This document shows positions 23,875 to 28,418 of a DNA stretch of 28,418 nt, in pieces. Source of the DNA: Bacteroidales bacterium Bact_23 (GTDB lineage: Bacteria; Bacteroidota; Bacteroidia; Bacteroidales; Lentimicrobiaceae); the NCBI GenBank assembly GCA_001603685.1, contig LUZO01000023.1:1-28418 (forward strand). Reading direction: 5' to 3'. The notes beneath the pieces were generated by a model. The model saw only the letters and a program-made list of their open reading frames with translations, had not been told where the DNA came from and did not search any database. How positions within the stretch are numbered: position 1 is the first letter of the stretch; each line of letters begins with the position of its first letter. The translations under genes were made by a program, and so were the position numbers.

Positions 23875-25176
23875 TCAGATGAACAGCAGCTGAGTTATGA
23901 TGTAGATCGGCAGCAGGATAATCAGCGAAAACTTAATCATATAGCCAAAGAAGCTGGGCATATTGATTTTGCTTTCTTCTGCAATTGCCTTTACCATAAA
24001 GTTGGGGCCGTTGCCGATATAGGTCATCGAACCGAAAAGAACGGCTCCGAGCGAAATGGCTTTCAGATAGTAATCGGGAATGCCTGCAACAAGGCCGGTT
24101 GAATTGGGATCGGTAAGGCCGAGGGCCAGGTTGTAGAACGATACCGCCGTGGGGGCATTGTCGAGAAACGAGCTCAGTGCACCGGTTGCATAGTAGAACT
24201 GTGCAGCCGATTCAACGCCAAGGGTTTTTGCATTGGTTTCAAGCCAGATAAGCGCCGGGACCATGGTGATGAAAATACCCAGGAAGAGGTATGCAACCTC
24301 GATAATGGGTCCGTAGGTAAACTTATTGGCTTCGCGAAGCTCTTTCGAAGTGAAATAGAGCGACAGGCCGGCCATCAGCAGAATGGTTGCCTCGCGGATG
24401 AATGCCAGATAGGCATTGTCTTTAATGGCAGGGATGTACTGCTGATTGAGGAAAGCAACCGAAAGAACCACACCTGCAAGGAAAATGAAGTTGAAAGTAC
24501 CCCTCATTCTGATGGGCTGGATATGTGTCCTATCGAATGCAATATTTTCGGCTGGCTCTTTCTTGTAGTAATATTTATCGAACATGTAATAAATAATCAG
24601 CAGAAGACTGTTGGCAAACAGCCATTCGGGAGCCAGTTGGAAGAACCATGTAAAGGGAGCGCCCCTGAGATAAAGCAGGAACAAGGGAGGATCGCCCAGC
24701 GGGGTGAGGATACCGCCGGCATTGGCAACAATGGCAATGAAAAACAGAATGGTGTGCATCTTGTATTTTCTTTGCTGATTGGTGTTGATAACCGGACGGA
24801 TCAGCAACATGGCAGCACCGGTAGTTCCCATAAACGAGGCAAGAACGGCGCCAATGCCCAGAAACAGGGTGTTGATTGCGGGTTTGGCCTGAATATCACC
24901 ACTCAGATTTATCCCCCCGGTAATGATAAACAATCCTCCAAGCAGGATGATGAAGGGGATGTAGTCGAAAATAAGCTGATGCTCAAGGTTGTGCAAAAAC
25001 CCGGTAGCAATCAGGTAGATGGCTGTCGGAATACCAAGTACGAGTGAGACAATCAGTTTGTTTCTGTTGTTTTCCCACCAGTGATGAAACAACAGGGGGC
25101 CAACTGCAATCGTCATCAGCATGGCAAAGAACGGAATGGAAGCATACAAAGGAATGCTAACCGGTAAATGTTCCAT
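23875..25176 (-). CDS. Na+/H+ antiporter-like protein of the ion transporter (IT) superfamily
   Basis: This 433-residue inner-membrane protein has about 11-12 hydrophobic segments. Key motifs are GGILTPLGDPP at 154-164, SSFLDNAPT at 335-343 and YIGNGPN at 386-392. These are re-entrant-type signatures of the IT superfamily (NhaD, ArsB, CitMHS-like). Bacteroidota homologues are usually labelled sodium:proton antiporter or putative citrate transporter (CitMHS_2), and substrate cannot be settled by motif. Na+/H+ exchange for pH and sodium homeostasis is the likeliest role. The start MEHLPVS is the only ATG that keeps the first membrane helix intact. It has its own promoter-like element upstream and its own terminator, so it appears monocistronic. 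Confidence 0.87.
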   Translation of the reverse strand: MEHLPVSIPLYASIPFFAMLMTIAVGPLLFHHWWENNRNKLIVSLVLGIPTAIYLIATGFLHNLEHQLIFDYIPFIILLGGLFIITGGINLSGDIQAKPAINTLFLGIGAVLASFMGTTGAAMLLIRPVINTNQQRKYKMHTILFFIAIVANAGGILTPLGDPPLFLLYLRGAPFTWFFQLAPEWLFANSLLLIIYYMFDKYYYKKEPAENIAFDRTHIQPIRMRGTFNFIFLAGVVLSVAFLNQQYIPAIKDNAYLAFIREATILLMAGLSLYFTSKELREANKFTYGPIIEVAYLFLGIFITMVPALIWLETNAKTLGVESAAQFYYATGALSSFLDNAPTAVSFYNLALGLTDPNSTGLVAGIPDYYLKAISLGAVLFGSMTYIGNGPNFMVKAIAEESKINMPSFFGYMIKFSLIILLPIYIITQLLFI

Positions 25177-25208
25177 AAATAAAACAGTTTTAGGTGGTTA
25201 AAAGTGCG

Positions 25209-25241
25209 CAAAAATAAGAAAATCATACATAATTAACCAAA
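25209..25241 (-). promoter_or_regulatory. Bacteroidota-type promoter of the antiporter gene
   Basis: On the minus strand TATTTTTG (plus-strand CAAAAATA at 25209-25216) matches the TAnnTTTG -7 element. TTTG (CAAA at 25238-25241) sits 21 bases upstream as the -33 element. The predicted start of transcription is near 25202, giving a leader of about 25 bases before the ATG at 25176. Nothing else in 25177-25379 is clear, apart from a 10-bp palindrome ACCGGCCGGT at 25241-25250. Confidence 0.65.
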
Positions 25242-25379
25242 CCGGCCGGTGTTTATTTATCTATTTAGATATATATCTGATTTTGATTGCATGAAAACAA
25301 CCTGACCGGAAGGTTTTTGCCCCCTTACGGAAAACAAACTAATCTGAAATTCAATAAAATAAACAGAAAACCTGTGGCT

Positions 25380-26258
25380 TTATAATTCATACCCGAACCG
25401 CTTCAACTGCTGAGGGTCGTCTCTCCAGTTTTTATTCACTTTAACCCTCAGTTCAAGATACACCTTCGACTCGATAAACTCCTCGATGTCTTTCCGCGCT
25501 GCCATTCCCAGCCCTTTTATCGATTTGCCGTGATGCCCCAGAATAATCGCCTTCTGCGATTCTCTGGATACATAAATGGTGGCGACAATCAGGGTGATTG
25601 ACTCTTTTTCTTTGTACTCATCAACAGCCACCTCTACCGAGTATGGGACCTCCTGTTTGTAATAGAGCAAAATCTTTTCGCGGATGATTTCAGAAACAAA
25701 AAAACGCATGGAGCGGTCAGTCAGTTCATCTTTCGGATAGTAGGCCGGCGAAAACGGAAGCTTTTCAAGCAGGGTATCAAATACCTTTTCGAGGTTGAAG
25801 CGGTGAAGCGCCGAAACGGGGATTACCTCAGCATCAGGGATTTGTGCTTTCAGCTTGCCGAGCAGAACGGTTACTTCCTCCTGCGTGCAGAGATCAACCT
25901 TGTTAAGCAAGGCAATCACCGGCCTTTTCAGCACATTCAGCCTGGCGATGAACGACTCCTCGAACGGGGCATCATCCTTTTCGGTAACCAGCAGAAAGAT
26001 ATCGGCATCTTCGATGGCGGTATCCACAAACTTCATCATGGATTCGTGCAGTTTGTAGTGCGGCTTTACCATCCCCGGAGTATCGGAATAGACAATCTGG
26101 AAATCATCGCCATTCACAATTCCCATAATGCGGTGGCGCGTGGTCTGGGCCTTGGATGTAATGATGGAAAGCTTCTCGCCCACCAGGGCGTTCATCAGCG
26201 TGGACTTGCCAACATTCGGGTGGCCGATGATATTCACAAAACCTGATTTATGGTCCAT
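25380..26258 (-). CDS. era: GTPase Era
   Basis: This 292-residue ribosome-assembly GTPase has an N-terminal G domain and a C-terminal KH domain. Visible motifs: G1 GHPNVGKS at 12-19, G2 region TTRHR at 39-43, G3 DTPG at 59-62, G4 NKVD at 119-122, G5 SAL at 149-151. The KH GxxG motif is GHHG at 241-244, followed by the KNWRDDPQQL end typical of Era. Era binds the 3' end of 16S rRNA and helps 30S maturation. The ATG at 26258 is preferred. An in-frame TTG at 26276 would add six residues before the conserved start, and I see no support for it. It is divergent from the tRNA/der unit. A convincing terminator downstream was not found: only a 4-bp ACAG/CTGT hairpin followed by T-rich sequence. Confidence 0.97.
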   Translation of the reverse strand: MDHKSGFVNIIGHPNVGKSTLMNALVGEKLSIITSKAQTTRHRIMGIVNGDDFQIVYSDTPGMVKPHYKLHESMMKFVDTAIEDADIFLLVTEKDDAPFEESFIARLNVLKRPVIALLNKVDLCTQEEVTVLLGKLKAQIPDAEVIPVSALHRFNLEKVFDTLLEKLPFSPAYYPKDELTDRSMRFFVSEIIREKILLYYKQEVPYSVEVAVDEYKEKESITLIVATIYVSRESQKAIILGHHGKSIKGLGMAARKDIEEFIESKVYLELRVKVNKNWRDDPQQLKRFGYEL

Positions 26259-26273
26259 TTTGAAAAATAGTTG

Positions 26274-26302
26274 CAAATAAATTTGGTTGGCAAAGAAACA
26301 AA
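26274..26302 (-). promoter_or_regulatory. Possible era promoter (near-consensus)
   Basis: On the minus strand TTTATTTG (plus 26274-26281) differs from TAnnTTTG at one position, and TTTG (plus 26299-26302) lies 17 bases upstream. It overlaps the divergent tRNA promoter at 26282-26313, so the two could compete for polymerase. The leader would be very short. Weak evidence. Confidence 0.3.
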
Positions 26303-26313
26303 ATATATCTTTG
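26282..26313 (+). promoter_or_regulatory. Bacteroidota-type promoter of the initiator tRNA
   Basis: TTTG at 26282-26285 and TATCTTTG at 26306-26313 match the -33 TTTG and -7 TAnnTTTG elements exactly, with a 20-base spacer. The tRNA begins at 26343, about 20-25 bases after the expected transcription start. Confidence 0.75.
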
Positions 26314-26342
26314 CAGTCCGTTTCAAAAGAGCGGAATTAAAG

Positions 26343-26417
<75 letters not shown>

Positions 26418-26423
26418 AAAGAT

Positions 26424-26451
26424 AAAAGCCTTGGAATCAAGGCTTTTGTTG
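26424..26451 (+). terminator. Terminator after the initiator tRNA
   Basis: AAAAGCCTTG (26424-26433), loop GAAT, then CAAGGCTTTT (26438-26447) form a perfect 10-bp stem ending in T-rich sequence (TTTTGTTGTTT). It starts seven bases after the tRNA CCA. It separates the tRNA from der, so der needs readthrough or its own promoter. I could not find an exact TAnnTTTG in 26452-26523, though a 6-bp inverted repeat (CCGGAG 26465-26470, CTCCGG 26496-26501) is present. Confidence 0.85.
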
Positions 26452-26523
26452 TTTCAGAACACGACCGGAGCCCGGAATAACCCATACTCTCCTGCCTCCG
26501 GATTAAAGAAATTCTCCCTGAAT

Positions 26524-27828
26524 ATGTCGAACATTATTGCAATAGTTGGCCGCCCCAATGTAGGAAAGTCAACCTTTTTCAACCGCCTCACCGGCCAGAG
26601 AGCAGCCATTGTTGACCCCACCAGCGGCGTTACACGCGACAGGCACTACGGTATTTCCGACTGGAACGGCATTGAATTTTCGGTAATCGACACCGGAGGC
26701 GTAGTTACCGGCAGCGACGATGTGTTTGAAGATGCCATCCGAAAACAGGTGGAACTGGCAATGGAAGAAGCCGATGTCATCATTTTTATGGTCGATGCCA
26801 AAGAAGGGCTTTCAACCATGGATGAGGATGTAGCCGATATCATCAGGCGCTCTCCCAAAAAGATATTCCTGGTGGCCAACAAAGTGGATAATGCCGGCCG
26901 CTCGGCGGAAGCCATTGAGTTTTACTCGCTTGGATTTGAGAAAGTTTATGAGATCTCTGCCATCAATGGTTCGGGAACAGGCGAACTGCTCGACGATGTG
27001 GTACTGGAACTGAGCAACACTGTAAAGCCCGAACTGCCCGAACTGCCCAAAATCGCCTTTGTAGGCCGCCCGAATGTCGGCAAATCGTCCATGATCAACG
27101 CGCTGCTCGGCGATGAAAGAAATATCGTAACCGATATCCCCGGCACCACCCGCGATTCCATCTACACCCGCTACAAAGGCTTCGGCTTCGATTTTCTGCT
27201 GGTGGATACCGCCGGATTGAGAAAAAAGGGGAAAGTTTCCGAAAATATTGAGTTCTACTCCGTTATGCGCTCCATCAGAGCCATCGAAAACAGCGATGTT
27301 TGCGTGCTGATGCTGGATGCCACCCAGGGCCTGGAGAGCCAGGACATTAACATATTCGGACTTATCCAAAGAAACCATAAAGGAGTGGTGATTGTGGTAA
27401 ACAAGTGGGACCTCGTTGAAAAAGAGAACAATACCCACAAAAATTTCGAACAGATGATCAGAGAACGCATCGCCCCGTTTACCGATGTACCCATCATTTT
27501 CACCTCGGTCATCAACAAGCAGCGCATCCATAAAACCCTCGAAACCGTAAACAGGGTGTATGAATCCCGCAGCCGCAGCATTCCCACCCGGAAGCTGATG
27601 GACATCATGCTGCCGATTGTTACCGATAACCCACCACCGGCCGTCAAAGGCAAGTATGTGAAAATCAAGTATATTACCCAGCTAAAACTGACGTACCCGG
27701 CATTCGTATTCTTCTGCAACCTGCCTCAGTATGTGAACGACAACTATAAACGGTATGTGGAAAACCGCCTGCGCGAACAGTTCGATTTTCACGGCGTTCC
27801 CATTGAAATCTACTATCGCCAAAAATAA
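26524..27828 (+). CDS. der: GTPase Der (EngA)
   Basis: This 434-residue GTPase has two tandem G domains and a C-terminal KH-like domain, the usual family length. First G domain: GRPNVGKST at 9-17, SGVTRDRHYG, DTGG, NKVD, SAINGSG. Second: GRPNVGKSS at 181-189, PGTTRDS, DTAGLRKKGK, NKWD, TSVINKQ. Der acts late in 50S subunit assembly. The start is the ATG at 26524, giving MSNIIAIVGRPN, which places the first G1 motif at the normal position. Longer in-frame versions would start with TTG inside the tRNA terminator and are rejected. It is followed after six bases by the S4-domain gene, so the two are probably one transcript. Confidence 0.97.
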   Translation: MSNIIAIVGRPNVGKSTFFNRLTGQRAAIVDPTSGVTRDRHYGISDWNGIEFSVIDTGGVVTGSDDVFEDAIRKQVELAMEEADVIIFMVDAKEGLSTMDEDVADIIRRSPKKIFLVANKVDNAGRSAEAIEFYSLGFEKVYEISAINGSGTGELLDDVVLELSNTVKPELPELPKIAFVGRPNVGKSSMINALLGDERNIVTDIPGTTRDSIYTRYKGFGFDFLLVDTAGLRKKGKVSENIEFYSVMRSIRAIENSDVCVLMLDATQGLESQDINIFGLIQRNHKGVVIVVNKWDLVEKENNTHKNFEQMIRERIAPFTDVPIIFTSVINKQRIHKTLETVNRVYESRSRSIPTRKLMDIMLPIVTDNPPPAVKGKYVKIKYITQLKLTYPAFVFFCNLPQYVNDNYKRYVENRLREQFDFHGVPIEIYYRQK

Positions 27829-27834
27829 TCCGGC

Positions 27835-28221
27835 ATGGCTGATGAAGTTCGCATTGACAAGTGGCTGTGGGCGGTACGCATTTACAAGACCCGTTCCATG
27901 GCCGGAGATGCCTGCCGCGCCGGTAAAGTGAAAATGGATGGCATAGCCGTTAAGCCGTCGCGCAACCTCAAAACCGGCGATGTGATCACCGTAAGCCTCG
28001 GCCCGCTGACCCGGACACTGAAAGTTACCGCACTGATACACAACCGCGTATCGGCCAAGCTGGTGCCTGAATCGCTCGAAGACCTCACCCCCGTCGAAGA
28101 GTACGAACGCATTAAATTCATGAAGGAGCTGAATGCCGAAAAACGCGACCGGGGAACGGGAAGGCCGACTAAAAAAGACAGAAGGCAAATCGAAAAACTG
28201 AAAGGGTTGGAAAACGATTAA
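27835..28221 (+). CDS. hslR: S4-domain RNA-binding protein, Hsp15 family
   Basis: This 128-residue basic protein has an S4 RNA-binding domain at about residues 6-65, beginning with the diagnostic RIDKWLWAVRIYKTRS and continuing GKVKMDG and LKTGDVITV. A charged C-terminal tail (EKRDRGTGRPTKKDRR, about 102-117) follows. Length and layout match Hsp15 (E. coli 133 aa). That protein binds free 50S subunits still carrying nascent chains and helps recycle stalled subunits. The ATG lies six bases after the der stop, suggesting translational coupling or at least one transcript. The name hslR is by family; strict orthology with the E. coli gene is not proven. Confidence 0.88.
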   Translation: MADEVRIDKWLWAVRIYKTRSMAGDACRAGKVKMDGIAVKPSRNLKTGDVITVSLGPLTRTLKVTALIHNRVSAKLVPESLEDLTPVEEYERIKFMKELNAEKRDRGTGRPTKKDRRQIEKLKGLEND

Positions 28222-28237
28222 ACCGTACAAAATCATT

Positions 28238-28341
28238 CCGGAGCCTATCCGGCCTGAATATTTCAACTCATCCGTTTCCCAAGGTATCGCTTTCTGAATA
28301 TGGTAGCTTCATATGCATCCGTTTCCCAAAATCCGGCCTGA
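28238..28341. repeat. Interspersed short direct repeats downstream of the S4 gene
   Basis: ATCCGGCCTGA occurs at 28247-28257 and 28331-28341. CATCCGTTTCCCAA occurs at 28269-28282 and 28316-28329. A short hairpin CCGGA-GCCTA-TCCGG lies at 28238-28252 and could be a weak terminator for the der/S4 transcript, but it lacks a proper T-run. I see no supported gene in 28222-28418. Confidence 0.6.
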
Positions 28342-28361
28342 TACCGATCGGAAAAGTATAA

Positions 28362-28393
28362 TAGACCAATTATCGCTTTGCTCAATTGGTCTA
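28362..28393. repeat. 10-bp perfect inverted repeat near the window's right end
   Basis: TAGACCAATT (28362-28371) is the exact reverse complement of AATTGGTCTA (28384-28393), with a 12-base loop. AATATTTTAA follows it. It could be an AT-rich terminator for the upstream operon or an operator for a gene beyond the edge. The stem has only four G:C pairs, so terminator strength would be low. Confidence 0.6.
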
Positions 28394-28418
28394 AATATTT
28401 TAACCATCGGCATTAACG

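Noticed and set aside
24523..25047. A 174-codon + strand open frame
   Set aside because: It lies wholly antisense to the antiporter gene, whose motifs and membrane segments are clear.
25251..25379. A terminator for era
   Set aside because: Only a 4-bp hairpin (ACAG/CTGT) and a 5-bp AACCT/AGGTT hairpin are present; neither is strong enough to call.
26431..26523. Upstream TTG start extending Der by 31 residues
   Set aside because: The extension would begin inside the tRNA terminator hairpin and precede the normal start of the family; the ATG at 26524 gives the expected N-terminus.
26812..27531. A 239-codon minus-strand open frame
   Set aside because: Antisense to der, which has complete GTPase motifs in the other strand.
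28362..28393. Insertion-sequence terminal inverted repeat
   Set aside because: The arms are only 12 bases apart with no room for a transposase and no target-site duplication; a hairpin or operator is the simpler reading.

Overview
This window reads as a Bacteroidota (Bacteroidetes) chromosome fragment, probably a contig end from a draft or metagenome assembly. Three things point there. The first is a giant secreted protein with a type IX secretion (T9SS) type B C-terminal domain, followed directly by a PorP/SprF-family gene. The second is a set of promoter-like sites of the Bacteroidota form (TTTG, about 20 bp, TAnnTTTG). The third is the lack of strong Shine-Dalgarno sequences before the starts. 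I cannot fix the genus from sequence alone; an anaerobic Bacteroidales or Marinilabiliales-type lineage is only a guess. Bases 1-20 are not genomic: they match the Nextera/Tn5 mosaic-end adapter.

Layout. (1) Bases 21-129 are a short leader with a 9-bp inverted repeat. (2) Bases 130-22515 (79% of the window) are one uninterrupted + strand gene for a 7,461-residue surface adhesin-like protein. In order it has a signal peptide, an N-terminal Ig-like module, a PKD-like module, 40 tandem ~89-residue repeats, two PKD-like modules, six Ig-like modules, 16 more copies of the ~89-residue repeat, 18 PKD modules and a T9SS type B sorting domain. (3) Bases 22558-23670 encode a PorP/SprF-family outer-membrane protein, 42 bp downstream and likely co-transcribed. 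(4) A convergent pair of terminators separates this unit from a minus-strand Na+/H+ antiporter-like gene (23875-25176). (5) Next comes minus-strand era (25380-26258). (6) Divergent from era are an initiator tRNA-Met, its terminator, der (26524-27828) and a tightly spaced Hsp15-type S4 RNA-binding gene (27835-28221). (7) The last 197 bases hold no gene that I can support, only short direct repeats and a 10-bp inverted repeat.

How it works together. The left 23.6 kb looks like a SprB/SprF-style unit: a very large adhesin exported and anchored by T9SS, with a dedicated PorP/SprF partner. The right 3 kb is a conserved translation and ribosome-assembly neighbourhood: Era (30S maturation), Der (50S maturation), initiator tRNA and an Hsp15-like 50S-binding protein. 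The most unusual content is inside the giant gene. All 56 copies of the ~89-residue repeat keep two cysteines at fixed positions. Two separate higher-order periodicities, a dimer in the second array and a trimer in the PKD region, record how the gene grew.
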